This document shows, in pieces, positions 1-7,014 of a stretch of DNA of 64,000 bases. The notes under the pieces are model-generated. The model did no database searches. It saw only the letters and a program-made list of their open reading frames with translations, and was not told the DNA's origin. Origin of the DNA: an uncultured Actinomycetes bacterium (lineage in GTDB: Bacteria; Actinomycetota; Acidimicrobiia; Acidimicrobiales; RAAP-2); NCBI GenBank assembly GCA_903825895.1, contig CAIKCI010000032.1:1-64000 (forward strand). The letters are read 5' to 3'. The position numbers and the translations under genes were made by a program. Numbering within the stretch: the stretch's first letter is position 1; every line of letters starts with the position of its first letter.

Positions 1-1
1 C

Positions 2-268
2 ACTGGTCTGACCAACGGCACGGCTTATACCGTTGAGGTAACGGCTACTAACTCGGTGGGAACATCTACTCCATCTGTCACATTAGTTACGCCAGTTGCA
101 CCAACGATCACCCCAGCAGTGACAACTGCCTCAATCAAAACTCTCGCCGCCACCGGCACCAACCTCACCCTTCCACTAGGTCTCGCCACAGCGTTGCTAG
201 GGCTCGGGGGACTGGTAGTTCTTGGAGCACGCGCAAGCCGTCAAAGGAAAACTCAGCCTCACTTATAA
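2..268 (+). CDS. C-terminal end of a secreted FN3-domain surface protein with a LAATG sortase signal (5' end outside window)
   Basis: Open reading frame entering from the left edge. The first ~24 residues (LTNGTAYTVEVTATNSVGTS) look like the last strands of a fibronectin type III domain. A Thr/Pro/Val-rich linker follows, then LAATG (nt 143-157), a hydrophobic stretch of about 20 residues and a short basic tail with RQRK. That triad is a cell-wall sorting signal. LAXTG is the motif known for class E sortases of actinobacteria, so the protein is probably cut between T and G and linked to peptidoglycan. Only the C-terminus is visible, so its role (adhesion, matrix or enzyme) cannot be told. Confidence 0.8.
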   Translation, partial: TGLTNGTAYTVEVTATNSVGTSTPSVTLVTPVAPTITPAVTTASIKTLAATGTNLTLPLGLATALLGLGGLVVLGARASRQRKTQPHL

Positions 269-271
269 CTC

Positions 272-285
272 GCTAGAGCGCTAGC
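272..285. repeat. short inverted repeat GCTAG-AGCG-CTAGC
   Basis: Five-base arms around a 4-nt loop, three bases after the stop codon of the surface-protein gene. It could serve as a weak transcription terminator for that gene, but no T-tract follows. Apart from this and the palindrome at 404-423 I see nothing in the gap 269-430. Confidence 0.3.
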
Positions 286-403
286 CCTGAGTTAGGCCAG
301 GTACTCCAACCACGGCTGCATCGTGTTCCAACTGATTCGCGATAGGGGGTATTAATTCTACGAGGCATCATTACCTGCAAGGGTCCAGTGGACAAGGCGC
401 ACT

Positions 404-423
404 CGACGACCTCGAGGTCGTCG
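404..423. terminator. perfect 20-bp palindrome behind the cfa operon, possible bidirectional terminator
   Basis: CGACGACCTC followed directly by its reverse complement. In RNA this gives about 8 bp of stem with a 4-nt loop. It begins 7 bases past the stop codon of the minus-strand methyltransferase gene and lies between two convergent genes. No U-tract is present on either strand; such stem-only terminators have been proposed for actinobacteria. A protein-binding palindrome is the alternative. Confidence 0.4.
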
Positions 424-430
424 CCACAAT

Positions 431-1750
431 CTAAAGCGAGCGCAGCGTTAATCGCTCTGGTCGCCACTGCCCCTTGGCCATGATGACCTGGACGACGCTG
501 ATGTGGCGTTCCAGGAAGGCTGCTTGGCAGTAGGCGAGATAGAAATCCCAGAGTCGTGCCATCTCTTCGCTCAGACCAAGACTGGCAAGGTCTCCCCAAC
601 GCTCGTGCAATGTGGTCCTCCAGCGAGACAGCGTTTCTGCATAATGCGAACCGAGATCTTCAACATCGACAATTCTCAAATCGCTTGCGCTCGTCGCTGC
701 AGCAGCGATCGAAGTGAGCGACGGAAGACTTCCTCCCGGGAACACCCAGGTCGTGATGAAGTCCTTGGTGACCTTGACTCGCTCATAACGCTGGTCGGAG
801 ACCACGATGGCTTGAAGGCCCATCACGCCGTCGGGGGTGAGCAGATTTGCGCATGTTGAGAAGAACGAGGGAACGTCACGCCAATCGACCGCTTCGATCA
901 TCTCGACGGAGACCAATCGATCAAAGGTTCCAGTGAGATCACGAAAGTCGACTTCTTTGAGGTCGATCTTCTCGGTGAGACCGGCTTCGGCGAATCGCTT
1001 GCGGGCAAGGTCAGCTTGAGCAGCGGAAATCGTTGTGGTGGTGACATCGACGTCATAGTTCGAGGCCGCATGCATGGCAAAACTGCCCCAGCCTGTTCCT
1101 ATTTCTACAACGTTCTGCCCATCGCCAAAATCGAGTTTTTTGCAGAGACGATCCAATTTGGCACGCGACGCATCGGCCAAGGGTGCCTCAGGTGACTCGA
1201 AGACTGCGCTGGAATACGTCATGGTCTCATCCAAGAAGGCCTCAAAAAACTCATTAGAGAGGTCGTAATGCGAGCGAACATTATGGCGATCACGAAGCGG
1301 ATTAGCCCGACGCAGACGCCGGACGGGGTCCGTTACTTTGCCGGTGTAGCGATGAAGCGAGTTCCTCAGTCCGTCAAGGCCGGCTGATCGGCGAACAAAC
1401 AAGCGCAAAATGCCGACGAGATCATCGGTATCCCACCAGCCACGAAAATACGCCTCGCCTAAGCCAGCACTTCCTTGCCGGGCAACGACCGACCATGCGC
1501 GTTCGTCGCGAAGGGTCAATGAAATGGGAAGGGTGGGGCCTTGACCTTCTTGGGGTGGGTTGGCTGGTATGCCAAGGGGTGCGCTGGCATCGTGGCGAAT
1601 GGTAATCCCGGAGATTCCTTGGACGATGTGTTCAAGGAAACGCCGTTCTGTCCGGGAGCGTGGCGAACTTACTGGCGAGAGTTGGGAAGGGGTGGGGGAG
1701 ATCTCTCCATGTTTCGTGACGAAGGGAGATTCGTGGTTGTGCTGACTCAT
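431..1750 (-). CDS. cfa: Cyclopropane-fatty-acyl-phospholipid synthase family SAM methyltransferase
   Basis: SAM-dependent enzyme that modifies double bonds of membrane phospholipid acyl chains. The 439-residue protein carries HYDLSNEFFEAFLD (about 161-174), the SAM-binding motif VVEIGTGWG (214-222), SVEMIEAVDW (about 291-300) and FPGGSLPS, all typical of the CFA synthase family. It is the last gene of a three-gene operon and its ATG overlaps the DUF1365 stop by 4 nt (ATGA). In other bacteria the trio FAD oxidoreductase-DUF1365-CFA synthase is tied to cyclopropane, methyl-branched or furan fatty acids, so the exact product is open. The N-terminal 35 residues are polar and probably disordered. 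Confidence 0.88.
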   Translation of the reverse strand: MSQHNHESPFVTKHGEISPTPSQLSPVSSPRSRTERRFLEHIVQGISGITIRHDASAPLGIPANPPQEGQGPTLPISLTLRDERAWSVVARQGSAGLGEAYFRGWWDTDDLVGILRLFVRRSAGLDGLRNSLHRYTGKVTDPVRRLRRANPLRDRHNVRSHYDLSNEFFEAFLDETMTYSSAVFESPEAPLADASRAKLDRLCKKLDFGDGQNVVEIGTGWGSFAMHAASNYDVDVTTTTISAAQADLARKRFAEAGLTEKIDLKEVDFRDLTGTFDRLVSVEMIEAVDWRDVPSFFSTCANLLTPDGVMGLQAIVVSDQRYERVKVTKDFITTWVFPGGSLPSLTSIAAAATSASDLRIVDVEDLGSHYAETLSRWRTTLHERWGDLASLGLSEEMARLWDFYLAYCQAAFLERHISVVQVIMAKGQWRPERLTLRSL

Positions 1751-2508
1751 CGGGGAATTCCTTGAGATTGGCGGCTCTTCTTCGGGTGGGGGATGAAGGT
1801 GGCCCCCTTGCGCACTAAGTGTAGGGCGTGGGTGTAGATCCCAAGCGAAACGCGTTGAGTGGGATGACGGAGCAAGGCTGTTGCAAGAGAGCTCGTGGTG
1901 AGCGCTCGGCGATCAAGTTCTAAGCCAGCAGCGAAAACAGGGGTGGAGTGCTTGTCGACCTCTAGCCGGAAGGAAAGGTGTGAATCTGGGAGCGAATCGT
2001 GCACCGAGTAGGTCAAATCCATAGGGAAGAACGGCGAGACATGGTGGGTTTTTGGCGTGGTCATGGGGCGCTCAGGGTCACGGCGGTCGAAGACGTAGTT
2101 GTCGTATTCGTGCCAGGGGGTGTTGGTGACGCCGAGGACTTGCGCACAGAGGGCTCCGTCACGATCGAAACACCAGAAGATGACAATGGGGTTGAAGAGC
2201 CAGCCCCATGTTCGCATGTTCGCCAGCACCGTGATTGGTCCTTCTGGCGTGAAGCCTAATTGTTCGGTTACCAGTTTTCGGATGCTCGTCCCAAGAGCTT
2301 CGTTTGGGTTGCCGGTGTAGTCCTTCCGTTGAAATTTCGCAGGTGAGAGGCCATGGTCTGCCAAAAGCACGGATGCTGAAAATACTGTCTCAAGCTCATC
2401 GAGATTGACATAGAGCATCGATACCTTTTGATGAAAGCGATGAGCGGGGCTGACACGTTCGTGCCAGACCGTTCCTTGAAAAAGAGCATGATGAAAGAGA
2501 TCGCTCAT
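1747..2508 (-). CDS. DUF1365 family protein, lipid-modification operon
   Basis: 253 residues beginning with LFHHALFQGTVWHERVSPA, the usual start of DUF1365 proteins, and containing the conserved WGWLFNPIVIFWCF segment. The biochemical role is not established. The family almost always sits between an FAD-dependent oxidoreductase and a CFA-type methyltransferase, as here, so it probably takes part in the same acyl-chain modification. Both ends overlap neighbours by 4 nt (ATGA with the upstream oxidoreductase at 2505-2508 and with cfa at 1747-1750), which implies translational coupling within one mRNA. Confidence 0.85.
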   Translation of the reverse strand: MSDLFHHALFQGTVWHERVSPAHRFHQKVSMLYVNLDELETVFSASVLLADHGLSPAKFQRKDYTGNPNEALGTSIRKLVTEQLGFTPEGPITVLANMRTWGWLFNPIVIFWCFDRDGALCAQVLGVTNTPWHEYDNYVFDRRDPERPMTTPKTHHVSPFFPMDLTYSVHDSLPDSHLSFRLEVDKHSTPVFAAGLELDRRALTTSSLATALLRHPTQRVSLGIYTHALHLVRKGATFIPHPKKSRQSQGIPR

Positions 2509-3764
2509 GACCGAGTGTCAAATGCATCGAGGACTCGTTGTGCACTGCGCATGGCATCTTCATGGAATCCATAGCCCCACCATGCCCCGACGTACCAGGT
2601 GTGATTCACCCCATTGATTTCTTCCCAGCGAGACTGGGCAGCAAAGGCAGCGAGGTCGTAGATCGGGTGGTGGTAACTGTAGATACCCAAGATATCCGCG
2701 GGATTGATCTCTTCAGTTCTGTTGAGGGTCACACAGAGAGGACGGTCGGTCTCGAGACCTTGAAGTTGGTTCATCCAATAAGTCAGCGTCGGATGCGATG
2801 CCGAGTCGTTGGGGACGTGGTAATTCCACGCGGCCCAGGCTCTCCGGTTGGCCGGCAGCATCGAGCGATCGGTGTGGAGGACTGTTTCGTTGTGCTGGAA
2901 TCGAATGGATCCGAGAATCTCCCGCTCTGGCGCACTCGGGTCACTCAAGAGCGACAGGGCTTGATCGCTGTGCGTGGCGACAATGATTTCATCGAAGACT
3001 TCGGAGCCAAGACTCGTGGTCACGAGAACGCCGTCATTGGTTCTCCCCACAGAATGCACGGGAGTGCCAAGGCGGATATCGAGCGCGGTGGAGGCAACAA
3101 GAGCGTCAATGTAACGCTGAGAACCTCCGACAATCGTCCGCCACTGTGGCCGTTTGAGAAACGTCAAGAGTCCATGGTTGTCGAAAAATGACAACAAGGC
3201 AAGGGTGGGAAACTGGAGGAAGGTCGTCGGATCGGCCGACCAGATCGAGGCGCCCAGCGGGATCAGATAGTTCTCAAGGAACTGTTGGGAGAATCCATGT
3301 TGCTTGACGAACTCCGCCACCGTCGGGGGCGGTTCGTAATCCGGCAAGGAATCCGCTCGAACCAGTGTGGCCTTGCCGATTTTTCCAAATCGCACAATTG
3401 AGCGCACCAGTTTCCAAAAGGAGAGGGAAAAAAGGTTCTGGCGCTGGGCGAAGAGCCCGTTAAGTGAGCTTCCCGAGAATGCGAAATCTGGTTGCGACTT
3501 CGACACGGAAAAACTCATGTCGGCATCTTGAGACGCAACATTGAGATCGTCGATGAATCGACAGAACAAGGGGTAATTGCGCCGATTATGGACGATAAAG
3601 CCGGTGTCGACATTTACGGTCTTGCCGTCGATGGTGACGGTCACGGTATTGGTGTGCCCGCCGAGCCGGTCATCGGCCTCGAACAAGGTGACCTCATGAT
3701 TTTGGGCTATGCCCCGAGCGGTAGCCAAGCCAGCGATACCACTCCCGATAACGGCGACCTTCAT
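2505..3764 (-). CDS. FAD/NAD(P)-binding amine-oxidase-like oxidoreductase of the cfa operon
   Basis: 419 residues. The N-terminus MKVAVIGSGIAGLATA is a Rossmann GxGxxG (residues 7-12), and FEADDRLGGHTNT supplies the acidic ribose-binding position and the GG motif of the amine oxidase/desaturase flavoprotein fold. It is the first main gene of the operon with DUF1365 and CFA synthase. Related oxidoreductases are thought to dehydrogenate or saturate the modified fatty acid; the substrate here is unknown. RBS-like AAAGGA lies 9 nt before the ATG. A 13-codon ORF starting at a -10-proximal ATG overlaps this start by 4 nt (see 3761-3802). Confidence 0.85.
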   Translation of the reverse strand: MKVAVIGSGIAGLATARGIAQNHEVTLFEADDRLGGHTNTVTVTIDGKTVNVDTGFIVHNRRNYPLFCRFIDDLNVASQDADMSFSVSKSQPDFAFSGSSLNGLFAQRQNLFSLSFWKLVRSIVRFGKIGKATLVRADSLPDYEPPPTVAEFVKQHGFSQQFLENYLIPLGASIWSADPTTFLQFPTLALLSFFDNHGLLTFLKRPQWRTIVGGSQRYIDALVASTALDIRLGTPVHSVGRTNDGVLVTTSLGSEVFDEIIVATHSDQALSLLSDPSAPEREILGSIRFQHNETVLHTDRSMLPANRRAWAAWNYHVPNDSASHPTLTYWMNQLQGLETDRPLCVTLNRTEEINPADILGIYSYHHPIYDLAAFAAQSRWEEINGVNHTWYVGAWWGYGFHEDAMRSAQRVLDAFDTRS

Positions 3765-3802
3765 GACCTCGCTTCCTTTCTTGAGGTCAAGGGCACGGGC
3801 AT
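3761..3802 (-). CDS. putative leaderless upstream ORF (13 codons) coupled to the cfa-operon oxidoreductase
   Basis: ATG at 3802 starts a 13-codon ORF (MPVPLTSRKEARS) whose TGA overlaps the ATG of the oxidoreductase as ATGA. A TAGAAT box lies 7 nt before this ATG, so the predicted transcript would start at or next to the A of the ATG. The pattern matches the uORFs before ccdA, the ABC exporter and thrS. The peptide has no recognisable family, so its likely role is to deliver ribosomes to the next start. This rests on geometry only. Confidence 0.4.
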   Translation of the reverse strand: MPVPLTSRKEARS

Positions 3803-3809
3803 GGACTCC

Positions 3810-3815
3810 ATTCTA
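3810..3815 (-). promoter_or_regulatory. -10 box (TAGAAT) for the cfa operon
   Basis: TAGAAT on the minus strand predicts a transcription start near 3802, giving about 38 nt before the oxidoreductase ATG, all of it occupied by the small ORF. No clear -35 element. The divergent ccdA promoter is about 75 bp away, and nothing else is recognisable in between. Confidence 0.5.
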
Positions 3816-3891
3816 GGAACGCCACGGTCATCGCCAGACCTCGTGGCCCCGCATCCACAAAGGGGAGTCCCTCCGGGCACGAGCGGATCAC

Positions 3892-3897
3892 TACGCT
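3892..3897 (+). promoter_or_regulatory. -10 box (TACGCT) for uORF-ccdA
   Basis: TACGCT followed by 6 nt and then the ATG of a 13-codon ORF. The spacing equals that of the leaderless genes in the window. No convincing -35 is seen. Confidence 0.5.
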
Positions 3898-3903
3898 TGA
3901 CTC

Positions 3904-3945
3904 ATGTTCTCGCTGGGGTGCCCTGAGCCAAAGTCGCTGCGCTAG
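3904..3945 (+). CDS. putative leaderless upstream ORF (13 codons) coupled to ccdA
   Basis: ATG lies 6 nt after the TACGCT box and encodes MFSLGCPEPKSLR. Its TAG shares one base with the GTG of ccdA (TAGTG), an arrangement suited to reinitiation. ccdA itself has no Shine-Dalgarno-like sequence, which strengthens the case that its translation depends on this ORF. The single Cys codon is notable before a thiol-redox gene, but one codon proves nothing about sensing. Confidence 0.42.
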   Translation: MFSLGCPEPKSLR

Positions 3946-4718
3946 TGCTGGCGTCTGCATCGACCACGGTCTCTCAGGGGTCGTTCTTGCTGGCCTTGCC
4001 CGTGGCGCTCGTCGCGGGTTTCCTCTCGTTTGCCTCGCCGTGTGTTCTTCCCTTGGTGCCGGGCTATCTCTCTTTCCTTGGCGGTGCAGCAGGTGCAGAA
4101 GCGCAGGCCAGCACCGAGCGACGGGTGTCGGCGCGGACTGTTGTTGGTTCTGTCGCGTTCGTCGTCGGCTTCACCATCGTCTTTGTTTCCTTCGGGGCTC
4201 TCTTCGGAGGTCTCGGTTCACTGCTGCGTCACCACCAACGAGAACTGAGCGTGGTCTTTGGAGCAGTGACCGTTGTGCTTGGGCTCTTTTTCGCCGGCTT
4301 CCTTCCCGGAGCGGACCTCTTGAACCGAGAAGTGCGCGTCCACTGGTTACCTCGAGCCACGATCGGCGGTGCGGTGTTGCTGGGGATTTTGTTTGGCCTT
4401 GGTTGGACACCGTGTATCGGCCCAACGCTCGGGGCAATCCTTGGGCTGGCATTCTCCTCGTCGGGAACCTCAGCAGCGCGTGGGTCGCTGTTGACGGTTG
4501 TCTACTGCCTGGGACTAGGAATACCATTCGTGATTGCAGCGATCGCCGTTGAGAAAGTCACACTGTTGTCGAGGTTCATCCGCAAACACTCTGTCGTGAT
4601 CATGCGGGGCGGGGGGATCGTCTTAGTTGTCGTCGGGCTACTCGAGGTCACAGGCGTCTGGGCGACCTTGGTCACGAGTCTTCAAGATCACCTTGGCTCC
4701 TTCACCGTCCCGCTGTAA
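3945..4718 (+). CDS. ccdA: Cytochrome c biogenesis / thiol-disulfide transporter CcdA
   Basis: 257-residue inner-membrane protein with about six hydrophobic segments. The two redox cysteines are in ASPCVLPLVPGY (first membrane segment) and TPCIGPTLG (middle of the protein), the hallmark of the CcdA/DsbD transmembrane domain. It moves electrons from cytoplasmic thioredoxin to extracytoplasmic thiol proteins, for example for cytochrome c maturation. No ccsA/ccsB or resA lies nearby, so the partner is unknown. GTG start chosen because it is the first in-frame start and is coupled to the preceding small ORF. Its stop codon directly abuts the stop of the convergent next gene. Confidence 0.9.
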   Translation: MLASASTTVSQGSFLLALPVALVAGFLSFASPCVLPLVPGYLSFLGGAAGAEAQASTERRVSARTVVGSVAFVVGFTIVFVSFGALFGGLGSLLRHHQRELSVVFGAVTVVLGLFFAGFLPGADLLNREVRVHWLPRATIGGAVLLGILFGLGWTPCIGPTLGAILGLAFSSSGTSAARGSLLTVVYCLGLGIPFVIAAIAVEKVTLLSRFIRKHSVVIMRGGGIVLVVVGLLEVTGVWATLVTSLQDHLGSFTVPL

Positions 4719-5111
4719 TCAGGTACAAGCAAATGCCACGTCTTTCGCTGTGACACCGTTGGCCTGAGGGCGCAGTAATGATCGGGTAACGGCGAAACGA
4801 GACGTTTGATACGGCTGGAGACTTACGGTCACGGTTGTTGGATACGCCAATGGCGTCGATGGCAGCTCAACACCGACGAGACACGAGACGGAACTCGACG
4901 AGGCACTGAGCGATGTTACCGAGAGGGTCATGGTGACTTGCGACGCAGAGTTAGCGTGGACGCCAAGGACCCTCGTGGCCACGGGAGTCTTCGCCACCTG
5001 GTGGGTGGCGTGATAGATGATGTTCGTGGCAATCAAGATCAATGCGAGAGCGACCACCATGCCGAGGCCGACGAGAAGCCCTTTTCTCCATGATCGCTGT
5101 CCTTGTGCCAC
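4719..5111 (-). CDS. Small single-pass membrane protein, DUF4307-like
   Basis: 130 residues. A basic start (QRSWRKG) is followed by one membrane helix (about residues 12-33) and then an extracytoplasmic beta-rich domain with a Cys in SVSCLVGVE and another two residues from the end. This layout resembles actinobacterial DUF4307 proteins, whose function is unknown; the match is by eye. The GTG start is backed by a TAACCT box exactly 6 nt upstream, implying a leaderless mRNA. It is convergent with ccdA, with zero bases between the stop codons. Confidence 0.7.
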   Translation of the reverse strand: MAQGQRSWRKGLLVGLGMVVALALILIATNIIYHATHQVAKTPVATRVLGVHANSASQVTMTLSVTSLSASSSSVSCLVGVELPSTPLAYPTTVTVSLQPYQTSRFAVTRSLLRPQANGVTAKDVAFACT

Positions 5112-5117
5112 CTCTTG

Positions 5118-5123
5118 AGGTTA
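5118..5123 (-). promoter_or_regulatory. -10 box (TAACCT), leaderless promoter of the DUF4307-like gene
   Basis: TAACCT on the minus strand, then 6 nt (CAAGAG), then the GTG start at 5111. The mRNA would begin at the start codon. Confidence 0.55.
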
Positions 5124-5223
5124 ACGGCGAGAGACGTCAATCCGGTCGCTCATCACGGTCTGAGCCACGGCAACGTCGAGGGAGCGGGGAAGTGGCACAA
5201 TGGGAGCGAAAAGGGGGAGCACG

Positions 5224-6060
5224 ATGGCATTTCGAACATCACCGGTGGTGGCAGAGGATGAGTGGCAGATTCGCCTTGACGTCCGAGACGACGGCATTGC
5301 GATCTTGACACTTGATCACCCAGAAAAACTCAATGCATGGAGTTGGGAAGCATCGCGTCAACTGGGCGTGCGGGCTGATCAGATTCGTTTCGACGAACGC
5401 ATCCGGGTCGTGATTCTTCAAGCCGAGGGCCGAGCATTCTGTGCAGGCATCGATCTCGGCATGCCGGAGGACCGCGTCACTGGTCGATCTCCGGCAGAGA
5501 AGGTACGGAACTACTACGAAGGTATTCGTTGGGTCCACGAGCGCTTTCGGGTCTTTCATGAACTCCCACAGCCCATCATCGCCGCCGTACATGGCTACTG
5601 CCTTGGGTTCGGTTTTGAATTGGCTCTGATGTGCGACATTCGCCTCTGTGCTGACAATGCCATTTTCGCACTTCCCGAAGCACAAGTAGGGGTTTCGATT
5701 GATGCAGGTGGTGACATGCGCTTGGCCCACGAAGTGGGCGCTGGCTGGGCCAAGATGCTGGCGCTGACGGGAAAGCGCATTGACGCGGTGACCGCTGAGC
5801 GACTGGGAATCATTCAGCAAGTCACAAGTGCTGAAGAGTTACGCGCTACGGCTCTCGAGCTGGCGCAAGAGATTGCCCGCAATGCCCCCTTGGCGGTTCA
5901 GTCAATCAAGCGAACCATCGACGGTTTTGCCTACCGAGGTTTAAATGAGGCATTGAAGTTTGAGGCGCTTTCAGCGTCTGTGGAATTTGTGAGCGAGGAC
6001 ATGCCCGCAGGCTACGCCGCAAAGGCGGCGAAACAGCCCGTGGAGTTTGAGGGAAAGTGA
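5224..6060 (+). CDS. Enoyl-CoA hydratase/isomerase family protein, possibly a dienoyl-CoA isomerase
   Basis: Crotonase-fold enzyme of 278 residues acting on acyl-CoA. FCAGIDLG (about 72-79) and GYCLGFGFE (124-132) form the oxyanion-hole regions. Candidate acid/base residues are Glu132, Glu152 (PEAQVG) and Asp160 (VSIDAGG). The Glu plus Asp spaced by eight matches the pair used by delta3,5-delta2,4-dienoyl-CoA isomerases, where classical hydratases have Gly. The next gene resembles 2,4-dienoyl-CoA reductase, which fits oxidation of unsaturated fatty acids. ATG 5224 is preferred over ATG 5200 because AGGGGGAG lies just before it. Substrate not proven. Confidence 0.82.
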   Translation: MAFRTSPVVAEDEWQIRLDVRDDGIAILTLDHPEKLNAWSWEASRQLGVRADQIRFDERIRVVILQAEGRAFCAGIDLGMPEDRVTGRSPAEKVRNYYEGIRWVHERFRVFHELPQPIIAAVHGYCLGFGFELALMCDIRLCADNAIFALPEAQVGVSIDAGGDMRLAHEVGAGWAKMLALTGKRIDAVTAERLGIIQQVTSAEELRATALELAQEIARNAPLAVQSIKRTIDGFAYRGLNEALKFEALSASVEFVSEDMPAGYAAKAAKQPVEFEGK

Positions 6061-6092
6061 GTCTCCCGCACCCACCACCGCTGGGAACAGCA

Positions 6093-6932
6093 ATGTTCGC
6101 CTCAGACGTCTTGGCTGGTCGAGTGGCCATCGTCACTGGCGGCGGCACCGGCCTTGGCCGAGCAATTGCGGTTGAACTCGCTCGTGCGGGCTGTGCAGTG
6201 GGCATCGTGTCTCGTGACCCTGCACACCGCCAACACGGCCTTGACGCAGTGCGAGAAGTGGGCGGCGTGGGCGCGGAAGCCTCGTGCGATATTCGTGAAG
6301 CCGACCAAGTGGCTGCGGCCTTCGACGCCATTGAATCGGCGCTGGGTCCCGTCAGTCTGTTGATCAATAACGCAGCAGCAAATTTTCCGGTCCTGGCCTC
6401 GGCCACCAGTCCTAACGCCTGGAGGGCCGTGAACAGGATTGTGGTTGACGGAACGTTTTTTTGCAGTCAAGAACTTCACCGACGAAGTGTGGCCAACGGG
6501 CTTGACGGCTCCATCGTCAATATCGTCGCCACCCAGGCGTTTACCGGAGGCCCAGGAATGACGCATGCGTCGGCAGCCAAGGCGGCCGTCGTTAATATGA
6601 CAAAGAGCCTGGCTGTGGAGTGGGCACCAGATGGGGTGCGGGTCAATGCCATCGCTCCTGGACTCTTTCCTCATGAGGAAATGCGCGACGACCTCAAAGC
6701 GTTGCGCACAAGTGGCGCAGACGTTGACGCCACTCGAGCACCGGCCATGCGGCTCGGTGAGCGGCGGGAAATTGGATGGGCGGCGACGTGGCTTTGTTCA
6801 CCCTTCGCCTCGTTTATCACTGGCCATACCTTGGTGGTTGATGGAGCGAATTGGCTGCGTCGCGACTTTGTGATGCCGCCGTTTACACCCATCGAAACCC
6901 AGTTAACGAACGTTCTTCGGCCAAAGGACTGA
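6093..6932 (+). CDS. SDR-family 2,4-dienoyl-CoA reductase-like protein
   Basis: 279-residue short-chain dehydrogenase with TGGGTGLG (15-22) for NADP(H) binding and the NNAAANF motif (92-98) typical of peroxisomal/mitochondrial-type 2,4-dienoyl-CoA reductases. The family uses a Tyr fifteen residues before the catalytic Lys (Tyr199/Lys214 in human DECR1). Here Lys163 (AAK) is present, but position 148 is Gln (ATQAFTG). The ATG at 6093 gives the N-terminus MFASDVLAGRVAIVTGGG usual for the family. A GTG at 6057 overlapping the upstream stop (GTGA) is an alternative start. It is probably co-transcribed with the crotonase gene, as a pair for beta-oxidation of unsaturated fatty acids. Confidence 0.82.
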   Translation: MFASDVLAGRVAIVTGGGTGLGRAIAVELARAGCAVGIVSRDPAHRQHGLDAVREVGGVGAEASCDIREADQVAAAFDAIESALGPVSLLINNAAANFPVLASATSPNAWRAVNRIVVDGTFFCSQELHRRSVANGLDGSIVNIVATQAFTGGPGMTHASAAKAAVVNMTKSLAVEWAPDGVRVNAIAPGLFPHEEMRDDLKALRTSGADVDATRAPAMRLGERREIGWAATWLCSPFASFITGHTLVVDGANWLRRDFVMPPFTPIETQLTNVLRPKD

Positions 6933-6975
6933 CAGCGAGCGGATTTCGGGTGTTTTTGGCGTCCAAGGATGTCCC

Positions 6976-6981
6976 TACGAT
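6976..6981 (+). promoter_or_regulatory. -10 box (TACGAT) for the ABC exporter
   Basis: TACGAT predicts a transcript starting about 6988. It therefore rules out the in-frame ATG at 6969 as the ABC gene start. A GTG sits exactly 6 nt downstream, the first codon of a short ORF. Confidence 0.5.
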
Positions 6982-6987
6982 GGAGAA

Positions 6988-7014
6988 GTGATGAAAGGGC
7001 GCCGATGTCAATGA
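6988..7014 (+). CDS. putative leaderless upstream ORF (8 codons) before the ABC exporter
   Basis: GTG 6 nt after TACGAT encodes MMKGRRCQ and stops with TGA at 7012-7014. That stop overlaps in-frame ATG codons of the ABC gene at 7011 (ATGA) and 7014 (TGATG). It is the same design as the ORFs before ccdA, the cfa operon and thrS. The AAAGGG inside it could also be the Shine-Dalgarno of the ABC gene, so the ORF may be incidental. Confidence 0.35.
   Translation: MMKGRRCQ

Noticed and set aside
2538-3191. Long ORF (217 codons) on the plus strand inside the FAD oxidoreductase gene
   Set aside because: It is the antisense shadow of a clear flavoprotein gene and has no family features.
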